From Verrucomicrobiota bacterium (GTDB lineage Bacteria; Verrucomicrobiota; Verrucomicrobiia; Chthoniobacterales; UBA10450): a stretch of DNA of 64,000 nucleotides. The stretch is taken from the NCBI GenBank assembly GCA_003219415.1, contig QHOS01000020.1, positions 1-64,000 on the forward strand, written 5' to 3'. This document shows, one piece after another, positions 39,834 to 49,388 of the stretch; position 1 is the first letter of the stretch, and each line of letters begins with the position of its first letter. The position numbers and the translations under genes are program-made. The notes beneath the pieces are model-generated. The model was not told the DNA's origin. It saw only the letters and a list, made by a program, of their open reading frames with translations, and made no database searches.

Positions 39834-41224
39834 GGCGAATTGGCAACTATGGATTGCGGATTGCGGAACGCTTCAATCACTTGCTCTGTGCGCGCCAGGC
39901 GACTGCCCTTGATGAGAATGAGGTCGCCCGGCGCGGCGAGTTCGCCTAACAGTTCAGCTGCTTCGGCAGTTGATGCCACAGTCGAGCTGTTCTGAAGCCC
40001 GGCCCGTCGTGCCGCTTCTGCGATGGTGGCGGCCACATTTCCAATGGCAATCAGATGGTCAACCTTTAACGCGGCCGCCGTTTCGCCTACTTCGCGGTGT
40101 CCGCGCTCCGATTCGTCGCCCAATTCAAGCATCTCGCCCAACACGGCGATCCGTTGCCCCTCAGCGTCCAGCTCAACTAATGTTCGCAACGCCGCTTTCA
40201 TAGAATCGGGATTTGCGTTGTAGCTGTCGTCGAGAAACTGCACGCCGCGGACTTCCTTGACTTGTAAACGCGCCTTCGTGAGTGGCGCGGCGACCAGGCC
40301 CGCAGCGCATTCTTCCAGCGAAAGACCGAAGACGCGACCGGCCGCAATGGCCAGCAGCGCGTTCTGCACCATATGCAACCCAGGCACAGGTAATTGGGCC
40401 CGGCAGCGATGCGCGCCTTCGAGAATCGTAAAATCTGTTCCGCTCCCGCTCTGATTGACCTCGCTTGCGCGAATCGTGCCAGCAGTCGTGCCTGCCAAAA
40501 TCACTTTGCCCTGCGTGCGAGCCGCGATCTCCCGGGTAAATCGATCGTCAGCGTTTAAGATGACCGTTCCCTCGGCGCCCACGGCCTCTGCAAGCGCGCC
40601 TTTCTCCCCGGCAATTCTTTCGCGCGATCCCATAAACTCGATATGCGCGACGCCAACGTTTGTAATGATGCCGACGTCGGGCGCAGCTACTTTGGCCAGC
40701 GCCGCAACTTCGCCCGGGTGATTCATTCCAATTTCCCAGACTGCGACTTCGTCCCGCGACGTGGCTTCCAGAATTGTTCGAGGCAGGCCGACGTGATTAT
40801 TAAAATTTCCTTGTGTCTTCGTGACTTGAAACCGGCGAGCGAGAACCGCCGCGGCGAAATCCTTCGTACTCGTTTTGCCGTTGCTTCCGGTTATTGCGAC
40901 CACACGTAGTGCCAGTGACTTCCGGTAGTTGGCAGCAAGTTGCTGGTACGCCTGCAACGTGTCGTTTGCACGAATAAGCGCGAAATTCTGCGGCACCTTT
41001 GCGTTCCAATTGAAATCAACGATCGCGCCAGCCGCTCCGCTCGTTGCGACGGCTTCGATGAAATTGTGTCCGTCAAATTTTTCGCCGCGCAACGCGACGA
41101 ATAGTTCGCCGCGCTTAATCGTGCGCGAATCCGTGCTGACCTTATCGATTACAACAGTTCCGTCTCCGGACGAAAGCGAGCCTCCGGCCCATTGGGCAAT
41201 CTGAGAAAGCGGAAGTGGATTCAT
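39830..41224 (-). CDS. murF: MurF ligase
   Basis: ITGSNGKTSTKDF, QGNFNNHVGLPRTIL, LDDSYNANPDSMKAAL. Confidence 0.95.
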   Translation of the reverse strand: MNPLPLSQIAQWAGGSLSSGDGTVVIDKVSTDSRTIKRGELFVALRGEKFDGHNFIEAVATSGAAGAIVDFNWNAKVPQNFALIRANDTLQAYQQLAANYRKSLALRVVAITGSNGKTSTKDFAAAVLARRFQVTKTQGNFNNHVGLPRTILEATSRDEVAVWEIGMNHPGEVAALAKVAAPDVGIITNVGVAHIEFMGSRERIAGEKGALAEAVGAEGTVILNADDRFTREIAARTQGKVILAGTTAGTIRASEVNQSGSGTDFTILEGAHRCRAQLPVPGLHMVQNALLAIAAGRVFGLSLEECAAGLVAAPLTKARLQVKEVRGVQFLDDSYNANPDSMKAALRTLVELDAEGQRIAVLGEMLELGDESERGHREVGETAAALKVDHLIAIGNVAATIAEAARRAGLQNSSTVASTAEAAELLGELAAPGDLILIKGSRLARTEQVIEAFRNPQSIVANSP

Positions 41225-41249
41225 AGCAAAAGTAGCACAGCCATCCTGA

Positions 41250-42734
41250 TCATGATGAAAACTCTACTGGATGATCCTCGATCGCACGTCGCGCGACTTG
41301 AATATCGTCGAACGGGATGGTGTGATCTGCGAACTCCTGATAATTTTCGTGCCCCTTGCCGGCGATCAAGATAATGTCGCGCGGGCGTGCCAGCTCAATG
41401 GCGCGATTAATGGCCTGAGTGCGATCGACAATTTTTTCATAGTGAGTCGATCGAAATCCCTTTTCGATTTCGGCGACGATCGTGTCCGGATTTTCTTTGC
41501 GCGGATTGTCCGAGGTAATGATGGCGTAATCGGCATGGCGATCCACTGTTTGGGCCATCAACGGACGTTTCTGCCGGTCGCGATTTCCACCACAACCAAA
41601 AACGGCAATCAACCGATGCGGGTCAAGCTCGCGCAGAGTTTTGAGCACGTTGCCTAAGGCGTCAGGCGTGTGGGCGTAATCGACAAAAACCTGAAACTGC
41701 CGCTTTGCCGCAACCAGCTCCAGGCGTCCCGGCACTTGCGGCGACCTGCCAAGGCTAAACACAGCATCGCGCAGATTGATTCCAAGAGCATTGGCTGCAG
41801 CCAGCGCCGCCACCGAATTTGTGACATTAAATCGGCCAATCAACGGAACGCGGACCAGATAGCTCTTTCCGCGAGCATCCAACTGATAGGAGGTGCCGCT
41901 GGACTCAACGCGATAATTTGAAGCGCGGAAATCTGCGCGCATCCCCATTCCGTAAGTGATCACTGCAACGCGCTTGTCGATTTTGTCGAGGAGTTGTTCG
42001 CCGTAGCGGTCATCAATATTTACAATTGCTGTTGGTTTGCGCTTTCTTTTCTGACTCCCGAGTCCTGTGAAGAGCTTCATCTTGGATTCGAAATAGCTTT
42101 TCATGGTCCCATGAAAATCGAGATGGTCCTGCGTAAGATTTGTAAAGACGGCGACGTTCCATTCGATTCCACGCGTGCGATCCTGCGCAAGCGCATGCGA
42201 AGAAACTTCCACCGCCGCTGCCTTACAACCCGCGTTGACGATCTGGGCCAATAGCTCCTGTAAATCGAGCGATTCCGGCGTAGTGCGAATGGCCGGCAGC
42301 ACCCGCTCGCCGATCTCGTAGCGCACCGTTCCGATTAATCCGCAACGCAAGCCGGAATTTTCACAAATGTGCCTGATGAGAAACGTAGTGGTGGTTTTGC
42401 CGTTCGTACCGGTGGCTGCCGCCAGTTTTAGTTTGCGCTCCGGGTGCCCGTAAAGGGTTGCTGCAAAATCAGCGAGCGCGGTACGCGTATTCTCGACGAC
42501 AAGACAAGTTGCGCGGGGATTTTGTTCCTCCCGTTCGGCAACGATTACCGATGCGCCTTTTTCGATTGCCTGACCGATGAATTCGTGGCCATCGGATTTC
42601 TCGCCCCGCAATGCCACGAACATGCCATTCCTTTGCACGCGGCGCGAGTCATACGCGATGTTTTCCACCGTGCGATCAAGTGTCCCGATGATCTGGCGAA
42701 CTGCAGTCGCGGAGAGGAGAGTCTTGAGCTGCAT
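41250..42734 (-). CDS. murE: MurE ligase
   Basis: AATGTNGKTTTTFLIRHI, EVSSHALAQDRTRGIEWN, DYAHTPDALGNVLKTL, TSDNPRKENP. Confidence 0.95.
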   Translation of the reverse strand: MQLKTLLSATAVRQIIGTLDRTVENIAYDSRRVQRNGMFVALRGEKSDGHEFIGQAIEKGASVIVAEREEQNPRATCLVVENTRTALADFAATLYGHPERKLKLAAATGTNGKTTTTFLIRHICENSGLRCGLIGTVRYEIGERVLPAIRTTPESLDLQELLAQIVNAGCKAAAVEVSSHALAQDRTRGIEWNVAVFTNLTQDHLDFHGTMKSYFESKMKLFTGLGSQKRKRKPTAIVNIDDRYGEQLLDKIDKRVAVITYGMGMRADFRASNYRVESSGTSYQLDARGKSYLVRVPLIGRFNVTNSVAALAAANALGINLRDAVFSLGRSPQVPGRLELVAAKRQFQVFVDYAHTPDALGNVLKTLRELDPHRLIAVFGCGGNRDRQKRPLMAQTVDRHADYAIITSDNPRKENPDTIVAEIEKGFRSTHYEKIVDRTQAINRAIELARPRDIILIAGKGHENYQEFADHTIPFDDIQVARRAIEDHPVEFSS

Positions 42735-42792
42735 GAGGCTTTAACATGTCCGCAACGGGACCGATTCGCAGCCGCGAACCATGGCGAGGTGT

Positions 42793-44610
42793 TCAATTGC
42801 GCGACGCATTGGTTAAGGCGACTCGTTCCGCCGATCCGGTCTTGCGGATTCGTTCCGCCGGCGTTGTTTTTTCGACTCGCTGTACGGGAATCGCTTTGCG
42901 AATCTCCTCATGCGGCTCAAGATCTAGATAGCGGGCCGCCTTTTCCGCCACCCGGGAAAAAATTGGTCCGGCGATGAGTCCGCCGTAGTTAAGCTCGGGT
43001 TTGCTAGTGTGCGCATCGTCGAGCACCACCAGACCGACAAACTCCGGATGGTCCGCCGGCAGATAACCAGCGAAAGAAACAACATATTTTCCCTGCTCGT
43101 ATCCCCCTCGAGGATCAACCTTTTGCGCGGTTCCGGTTTTGCCTGCAATCGTAAAACCGGGAACAGCAGCGGCGGCAGCGGTACCGCGATCGCTTACCAC
43201 ACCGCGCAGGGCGTCACCGATTTCTCTTGCGGTTTCCGGAGAAATCACCTGCCGCAGCTCTACAGGGGAAAGTGAGCTGATCGTTTTCCCTTCCGGCGTG
43301 GTAATCGATTTTATGATGCGTGGCGTGATTAATTTGCCTCCATTGGCAATCACAGCCATCGCCACGGTCATTTGTAACGGGGTCACCCCGACTTCGTGTC
43401 CCATCGGAATACGGGTGATCGAGATTTTACTCCACGCTCGCGGCGGTCGGATGAGTCCACCGATTTCACCCGGCAGCTCGATTCCGGTCCGCTCGCCAAA
43501 ACCGAATCGGCGTATGTATTCGTAGAATCGTTGCTCGCCCACGCTCAAGGCAAGTTTGGCTGCGCCGATATTGCTCGATTTGACGAGAATGTCGCGGACA
43601 CTCAGATACGAAAATGCGCGATGATCGTGTAAGGCTGAGCCGCCGAAATTCCAAAGACCGTTCTCGCAAAAGATCGTCGAATCGGGTCGCAGTTTGCGTT
43701 CGTTGAGAGCAGCGGCTGCGGCAACGATCTTAAAGGTGGAGCCGGGCTCCATCATGTCGATGATGGCCCGGTTTTTCATTTCTTCGGGCTTCGCCTCGGC
43801 GCGGAGGTTTAAATCGAAATCCGGCCGATTAGCCAGTGCCAGAATTTCGCCCGTTTGCGGCCGCATCAGAATAATCGTCGCCTTTTGAGGAGAATATTCC
43901 TGCATCGCAGCGTCGATCTCGTTCTCAACAATATTCTGTAAACTAAGATCGACAGTCAGATGAACCTGATAGCCGTCGCGCGGCGGTCGCTCCTGCCCAC
44001 GATAAGGCACGATTTCCTGGCCAGCGCGGTTGTGTTCGATGAAGCGAAAACCATCCTGCCCATGAAGATATTCCTCCATCGAAGCTTCCACTCCCTGGAT
44101 ACCACGATGGTCGAAGTCGGTGAATCCAATGACATGGCAAAGCATCGAGCCGTTTGGGTAAATACGAGTGGCGTCATGCTCGAAATAGATTCCGCGCAGA
44201 TTAGCGGCACGAAGTTTTTCACGCAGCGCGCCTGCCTGCGCCTCGGGTACTTCACGCTTAACTACGATGTAGCGGCGATCACTGCCTAACTTTTCGGCGA
44301 CCTGCGCGGGTGGGAGCTTGAGTTCCGCGCTCACGAGATCAACGATTGCCTGCCGGTTGTTAAGATGTGTGGCGTCGGCCACTACGGTTTGAACAGGAAT
44401 GTTGTGCGCGAGGACTTCACTATTCGCGTCGAGGATCGTGCCGCGTTCTCCGTGGATGATTTGCTTATAGACGTGCTTTTCAGCGGCAAGACCGGCGTAC
44501 TCGTCGTGCTTGATTGCCTGTAGATAGATTAAACGAAATGAAAAAACGCTGAACAGCCCGATAAAAGCAGCGCACACCAGCACGCAACGGGTTCGACTGT
44601 GTGATTTCAT
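42793..44610 (-). CDS. ftsI: FtsI-type transpeptidase (class B PBP); ORF extends to 44952, start likely MKSHSRTRCVLVC
   Basis: MEPGSTFKIVAAAAAL (SxxK), SSN, KTGTAQK. Confidence 0.93.
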   Translation of the reverse strand: MKSHSRTRCVLVCAAFIGLFSVFSFRLIYLQAIKHDEYAGLAAEKHVYKQIIHGERGTILDANSEVLAHNIPVQTVVADATHLNNRQAIVDLVSAELKLPPAQVAEKLGSDRRYIVVKREVPEAQAGALREKLRAANLRGIYFEHDATRIYPNGSMLCHVIGFTDFDHRGIQGVEASMEEYLHGQDGFRFIEHNRAGQEIVPYRGQERPPRDGYQVHLTVDLSLQNIVENEIDAAMQEYSPQKATIILMRPQTGEILALANRPDFDLNLRAEAKPEEMKNRAIIDMMEPGSTFKIVAAAAALNERKLRPDSTIFCENGLWNFGGSALHDHRAFSYLSVRDILVKSSNIGAAKLALSVGEQRFYEYIRRFGFGERTGIELPGEIGGLIRPPRAWSKISITRIPMGHEVGVTPLQMTVAMAVIANGGKLITPRIIKSITTPEGKTISSLSPVELRQVISPETAREIGDALRGVVSDRGTAAAAAVPGFTIAGKTGTAQKVDPRGGYEQGKYVVSFAGYLPADHPEFVGLVVLDDAHTSKPELNYGGLIAGPIFSRVAEKAARYLDLEPHEEIRKAIPVQRVEKTTPAERIRKTGSAERVALTNASRN

Positions 44611-44975
44611 TTTGTGCCGGAGGCGTTGGCTACAGGTTGGATCGCATCGTCGTCCGCTGAGCGGGCAGGCATGGTGAGCCGCACAATGCTGGCTTCCGAA
44701 ATCGGCACCATTTTCAAATAGCCTTCTTTCAAACGGCGTTGCAATGCCGACCGCGAGGTCAAAGCCGCGATTTGTGCGCCGGCCATGTCGTTTTGCGTGC
44801 GCAGAGCAGCGAGTTCGTTTTCGATCGCCTTCCTGCGCTCGCCCAGGTGGTAGAGTTGAAGCGTCAAATAGACATAGCTCAGACCAGCCAACGCCAGAAA
44901 CGCCGTCACCACAATCCAACGCGCCAGCGACGCCGCGTTGACTGTATTGCAATTTCTTCGACGCGAACGGTTCAT
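44607..44975 (-). CDS. ftsL: FtsL-like bitopic division protein
   Basis: short, single TM, coiled-coil (LGERRKAIENELAALRTQNDMAGAQIAALTS), between rsmH and ftsI. Confidence 0.75.
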   Translation of the reverse strand: MNRSRRRNCNTVNAASLARWIVVTAFLALAGLSYVYLTLQLYHLGERRKAIENELAALRTQNDMAGAQIAALTSRSALQRRLKEGYLKMVPISEASIVRLTMPARSADDDAIQPVANASGTK

Positions 44976-45992
44976 TTAGATTTTTTCAGCCACGCGCAAT
45001 TTTGCGCTGCGTGACCTGGGGTTCGTGCGCCGTTCCTCTTCGGTCGGCTCAACCGGTTTTGGTGTGATTAGTTTAAGATCGTAATCCGGGTTGCGCTGCG
45101 GCGCGGGCCACTCCGGCTTGTCGAGCCATTCCCGGCTACGATCGCGGAAGAAATTCTTGACGATCCGATCCTCCAGCGAATGAAAAGCGATCACCGCAAT
45201 ACGCCCGCCGCGCTCAAGGCGCGCAGCAAACACTCGCAGGCCCTCTTCGAGCGCGCCGAGCTCGTCATTTACCTCCATCCGCAGCGCTTGAAACACCTGG
45301 GTAGCCGGATGATGACGGCCGTGACGGCCGACCAGTTTTTCGATAGCGCGCGCCAGCGGCAGAGTTTCGCGAAACGGTGCAGTTTTTCGCATCTTTACGA
45401 TCAGGCTTGCAATGCGACGCGCTGCTGGCTCCTCTCCCAGTTCGCGAAACAACCGCGTCAACTGTTCCTCACTGTATTCGTTTACGATCGTGGCAGCGGT
45501 TAGTTGACCTCGCGGATCCATGCGCATATCGAGGGGACCGTTTCGCATGAAGCTGAACCCGCGCTCGGCATTTTCGAGTTGCCGCGAAGAGACACCAAGA
45601 TCAAGAAGCGCCCCCCCTATCGTGCGAATTCCTAGCTCATCGAAGAGACTGAGTGCGCACCTGAAATTCGCCTGTCGCACGGCGAGGCGATCGCCGAAGC
45701 GTGCCAGTTGCTCACTGACGTATTGGACCGCGTCGGGATCCCGGTCCAGCGCCAGAACGTTGGCCCCGCTCCCCAAAAACGCTTCCGTGTGGCCACCGCC
45801 ACCACATGTGGCATCTACGATAAGTGAGCCCGGCTTCGGTTCGAGTAATTCCAGCACTTCACTCTCGAGCACTGGACGGTGATATATGAATTCCTCCACT
45901 TCGGGTGCCTCCTCTTCGGCAGTAAACGGATCAACGGCCATCCACAAAGGCCGCTCAAACCAAAATGTATTGATGACGTTTTGAACAAGCAT
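44976..45992 (-). CDS. rsmH: 16S rRNA (cytosine1402-N4)-methyltransferase (ORF extends to 46118; start uncertain, 45992 or 45941)
   Basis: IYHRPVLESEVLELL, VDATCGGGGHTEAFL, RGFSFMRNGPLDMRMD, FHSLEDRIVKNFF. Confidence 0.93.
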   Translation of the reverse strand: MLVQNVINTFWFERPLWMAVDPFTAEEEAPEVEEFIYHRPVLESEVLELLEPKPGSLIVDATCGGGGHTEAFLGSGANVLALDRDPDAVQYVSEQLARFGDRLAVRQANFRCALSLFDELGIRTIGGALLDLGVSSRQLENAERGFSFMRNGPLDMRMDPRGQLTAATIVNEYSEEQLTRLFRELGEEPAARRIASLIVKMRKTAPFRETLPLARAIEKLVGRHGRHHPATQVFQALRMEVNDELGALEEGLRVFAARLERGGRIAVIAFHSLEDRIVKNFFRDRSREWLDKPEWPAPQRNPDYDLKLITPKPVEPTEEERRTNPRSRSAKLRVAEKI

Positions 45993-45996
45993 CTGA

Positions 45997-46476
45997 TTAT
46001 AAGCCAATGACGTTTGCCACGTGCTGGTAAGTAGCCGTCTCCTCCTCGTGCGCTCGCTTCCAACGTTGCAGATTCCAAATCTCAAACCGCCCCCGGTTAC
46101 CGACCAAGGCAACTTCATCCTTCAGACCGATCTTCCGGCAAAGCTCTTCGGATAGAACAAGACGCCCCTGCCGGTCCGCGATCGCGTGCTGGGCGCGTGA
46201 ATGCAGATGGCGCAAAAAAATTCGGCGATCCCGCGCAGAAACGCCCTGGTTTATTTCTGCCGCCGAACTCATTCGCGCAAACTCGTATGGCGACATGACG
46301 AGCAGAAATTGATGAGTCGCTTCCGGCAGGAGAATGAATTCCTCTGCCTTGTCCCGACGCCAGCGAGAAGGAATCGTGATTCGGTTTTTCTCGTCGATGG
46401 AATGCCGGAACTCTCCGGCGTAGAAGCGTTCGGGTGGAGAATCGTTGTCCATGAATCGAGTGGAGAATTCATCCAT
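45997..46476 (-). CDS. mraZ: MraZ transcriptional regulator (start 46476 or 46452)
   Basis: YAGEFRHSIDEKNRITIPSRWR, SRAQHAIADRQGRLVLSEELCRKIGL double-AbrB fold motifs. Confidence 0.92.
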   Translation of the reverse strand: MDEFSTRFMDNDSPPERFYAGEFRHSIDEKNRITIPSRWRRDKAEEFILLPEATHQFLLVMSPYEFARMSSAAEINQGVSARDRRIFLRHLHSRAQHAIADRQGRLVLSEELCRKIGLKDEVALVGNRGRFEIWNLQRWKRAHEEETATYQHVANVIGL

Positions 46477-46526
46477 TTTGCTCCACTTGACCCCACTTTT
46501 AACCACCTTCCCACCGCGAGGTCAAT
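46473..46526 (-). promoter_or_regulatory. putative sigma70-like promoter overlapping MraZ-box repeats upstream of mraZ
   Basis: minus strand: TTGACC-N17-TTAAAA, with GTGG cores at 46503-46506, 46493-46496, 46483-46486 (10-bp period), plus an ATGG core at 46473-46476 and one more GTGG at 46511-46514. Confidence 0.65.
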
Positions 46527-46581
46527 AAAAAATTTCAGGCCTGTTTGCGCCGACTCACCTCAACCGTAAGCTCCTCGGATC

Positions 46582-47097
46582 ATGAAATTTTTCAAAATGG
46601 GGGTGACAATGGCTTGTACGCTTGTCGTCTGCGGCACCGATGTCGGATTGAGCCAGTCTACAGAGCAAACGCAAGGTGACGCTGTGCGCGTGACCGTTTC
46701 AATGCACCCAGATGGTTCGCGCACCGTTTACAAGTTCGACAACGCGCAGCACAAAGCCGTGGCGACAACCACGAACCCAGATGGCAAACTCCGCGAAACG
46801 ATTCGTTACGAGCTGGATGAGGCAGGACGTTTTTCCAGCGGGGAAATCTCCGGACCTGATGGCCGGTTGCGTTTCAAGAGCCGTTACAAGTATGACGATG
46901 GGGGACGCCTTTTGGAAGAGACCCAAAGCTCCGAAAACGGCACGCTTTTGCACAAGATTGTGTACAGTTACGACGCGTCTGGCAAGCAAACCGGTTATTC
47001 CGTGTTTGACGCGTCCGGCAAACTGGTAGGTGGAACCAGCGCTGGCAAGATCCGCCCGTCTTCTTCTCCCAAAGCACGAGACAAAGGCGCCCGATGA
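46582..47097 (+). CDS. secreted YD/RHS-like repeat hypothetical protein
   Basis: signal peptide; repeated YxxDxxGR units: YELDEAGRFSSGEISGPDGRLRFKSRYKYDDGGRLLEETQ...YSYDASGKQTGY. Confidence 0.6.
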   Translation: MKFFKMGVTMACTLVVCGTDVGLSQSTEQTQGDAVRVTVSMHPDGSRTVYKFDNAQHKAVATTTNPDGKLRETIRYELDEAGRFSSGEISGPDGRLRFKSRYKYDDGGRLLEETQSSENGTLLHKIVYSYDASGKQTGYSVFDASGKLVGGTSAGKIRPSSSPKARDKGAR

Positions 47098-47206
47098 GCG
47101 AACTCATTTGGGAAATCACCAAACGCTAACCATGCATTGAGCGACCAGTCGCATCGACATCTGGCTGTTGGCTTGCCACAGCCTGCAAAGAAGACTACAA
47201 AAAAGC

Positions 47207-47887
47207 GTGATTGATTACATCCAAAAGGGCGGCCTTTTAATGTGGCCGATTGTGGTGTGTAGCATCATCGCGATCGCGGTCTTCGCCGAGCGCCTCTTTT
47301 ACTTTCATCGTGCAACAATTCATGTGGGCGAATTCCTCAAGGGATTGTCGAATCTGATTCGGCGACGCAATTTTGCAGAGGCGCTCCATGAATCAGCCGG
47401 CACTCCAGGTCCGGTAGCACGCGTGATTCATGCGGCGATTATCCGACACGACGCACCTCGAGCAGAATTGCGCGACATCGTGCAAGAATCCGCCCAACTC
47501 GAAGTGCCGAAGCTGGAACGATTTCTTCCAGTGCTCGCTACGATCGCTTTCCTGACGCCATTACTTGGGTTGCTGGGGACGGTCGCCGGCATGATCGACG
47601 CATTTGCGACAATTGCCTCAAGCGGCGGCTACGCCACGGTGACTGAGCTTTCCAGCGGAGTGTACAAGAGTTTGCTAACGGCTGCAGCTGGTCTGGTTGT
47701 AGCTACTCCGACTTTTGTTGCTTACAGTTACCTTTCTTCGCGCGTGAATAACATGCTCCATGACATGGAGCGGGCAGGGATCGAGATTGTCCACATGTTG
47801 ACCGAGAGCCGCCCGATTAGCGGGATCATTAGCTTTCAACCAGCCGATGAGACGGCACGTGAGGTTGAAGCGCGCCGGGATTTGTAA
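47207..47887 (+). CDS. exbB: MotA/TolQ/ExbB proton channel family (ORF 47168..; likely GTG start at 47207)
   Basis: VIDYIQKGGLLMWPIVVCSIIAIAVFAERLFYF; LATIAFLTPLLGLLGTVAGMIDAF. Confidence 0.88.
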   Translation: MIDYIQKGGLLMWPIVVCSIIAIAVFAERLFYFHRATIHVGEFLKGLSNLIRRRNFAEALHESAGTPGPVARVIHAAIIRHDAPRAELRDIVQESAQLEVPKLERFLPVLATIAFLTPLLGLLGTVAGMIDAFATIASSGGYATVTELSSGVYKSLLTAAAGLVVATPTFVAYSYLSSRVNNMLHDMERAGIEIVHMLTESRPISGIISFQPADETAREVEARRDL

Positions 47888-47955
47888 ATCAAAAAGGGTT
47901 GTAAGTTTTTAGTTTTAAGGAGGCGCGGCCACACTCAAGATTTAAAGCGTCCTCG

Positions 47956-48363
47956 TTGATGAAACTCGAGCGCACAATTAATTATAACTTCGGCTCGCTT
48001 GTGCTCGTGGCGCTGGTGAACGTCGCTTTCCTTTTGGTTTTTTTTCTGTTGCTGAGTTCGAATTTTATTTTGCAACAGGGGATTTCCGTTTCAATGCCGT
48101 TCTCTCGTTTTACGCTTGGCCCACAAACTAACCAGCAAATCATCAGCATCACGGGTGGCGTAGTTCCAGCCATCTATTTCCGTGACCAGCGCGTCACCAT
48201 GGAACAACTCGGGCCGTTGTTGGACGCGGCCAAGCGCGAAGGCAAATCAATCATCATCAAGGCGGATCGTTTCACCTCTTACGAAACGGTTGCCGAAGTA
48301 ATGAATGCTGCTCTCGAACACGGCATCACATCCGTGTCACTTGCCGCCGCTCCGCCGCGATGA
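47956..48363 (+). CDS. exbD: ExbD/TolR family biopolymer transport protein
   Basis: single TM LVLVALVNVAFLLVFFLLLSSNF, periplasmic domain; 4-bp overlap with next gene. Confidence 0.82.
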   Translation: MMKLERTINYNFGSLVLVALVNVAFLLVFFLLLSSNFILQQGISVSMPFSRFTLGPQTNQQIISITGGVVPAIYFRDQRVTMEQLGPLLDAAKREGKSIIIKADRFTSYETVAEVMNAALEHGITSVSLAAAPPR

Positions 48364-49151
48364 ACAATCTCACTCCCGAGCCCGAACCGCTGCTTTTTAG
48401 TTGGGATTCACTTCGGACAAGAAAAGGAGCGCTCCTGGCCTTTCTGGCGCTTTCCTTATTGGCACACGCCACCTGCTTTTATATTTTCCAAGTGGTTTAC
48501 CCGCCCACAGTCACGCTTCTGCCACCGCCGGCTCGTATCGCTTTGATCACTCCTGCATCTGAAGAGGGTCGCACGCTGCTTCGCTGGATCGACGCAGAAG
48601 ATCCTGGGGTTGCTTTTACGACTCATCGTCCGCTGGAAACGAGGCTCCGCGCTCTGCCAAAGGTTGAGCATGTCCCGTCGTATCACGCGATGGAACTAAC
48701 TCTGAAGGAACTTCCACCCTTCGAAGTCGATTCGCGCGCGCCCGACTCTCAGCCGCCGGGCCCTGTACCGCTTATTCGCCAACAAAACGCTTCCGCTGCC
48801 GGCCCGATCCCAACGTCCGTTTCGTTTTCAAGCGAGCTCGACGCCTTGGGAGTTGCGACATTGCCACCGCTCAAGTTCGACGCTTCAACTGGAGAAACGC
48901 CTGAAGCAATTTGTTTTCGCGTTGCCGTAAGCAAACTTGGAGAAATTCGGTTTTGTTTTCCTATGAATTCCTCAGGGGATCCGGCATTGGACGAACAAGC
49001 GCGCCTTTATCTCGCGCGTTGCCGTTTTCCCAAAAACGCTCCAGGCGACAGCAAGCCTGATGCGCTTTTGACCTGGGGGATCGCAACAATTGAGTGGGGC
49101 AGCGACATTACACGTCCGCACGCAAGGCGGCCAGGCAGCGCTACGCCGTGA
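48360..49151 (+). CDS. TonB/TolA-like envelope protein
   Basis: N-terminal TM, Pro-rich middle, C-terminal TonB-like fold segment; adjacent to exbB/exbD. Confidence 0.6.
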   Translation: MNNLTPEPEPLLFSWDSLRTRKGALLAFLALSLLAHATCFYIFQVVYPPTVTLLPPPARIALITPASEEGRTLLRWIDAEDPGVAFTTHRPLETRLRALPKVEHVPSYHAMELTLKELPPFEVDSRAPDSQPPGPVPLIRQQNASAAGPIPTSVSFSSELDALGVATLPPLKFDASTGETPEAICFRVAVSKLGEIRFCFPMNSSGDPALDEQARLYLARCRFPKNAPGDSKPDALLTWGIATIEWGSDITRPHARRPGSATP

Positions 49152-49387
49152 TTCGAGTTAGCCTCGCCGCCCTGGTCACGATTTATTTGCTGCTTTTTCT
49201 TGCGGCGGTTTTTCTCCTTTGGATAGTGGGAGAATGGAATCGCCGGAGGCGGGAGCGACGGGCTCTGCAGTATCGGCTGCGCTGCGTGATGTGCGCGTTC
49301 GAATTTGAAGATCGAACGGACGCCCTGCTTCCCCGCTGCCCGCGCTGTGGAAGCTTAAACGAACGATTTAGAATGGAGCAAATTTAA
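49148..49387 (+). CDS. small TM protein with C-terminal zinc ribbon (ORF 49094..; likely GTG start at 49148)
   Basis: TM then CVMCAFEFEDRTDALLPRCPRCGSLNE (two CxxC); GTGA overlap with upstream stop. Confidence 0.7.
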   Translation: MIRVSLAALVTIYLLLFLAAVFLLWIVGEWNRRRRERRALQYRLRCVMCAFEFEDRTDALLPRCPRCGSLNERFRMEQI

Positions 49388-49388
49388 C

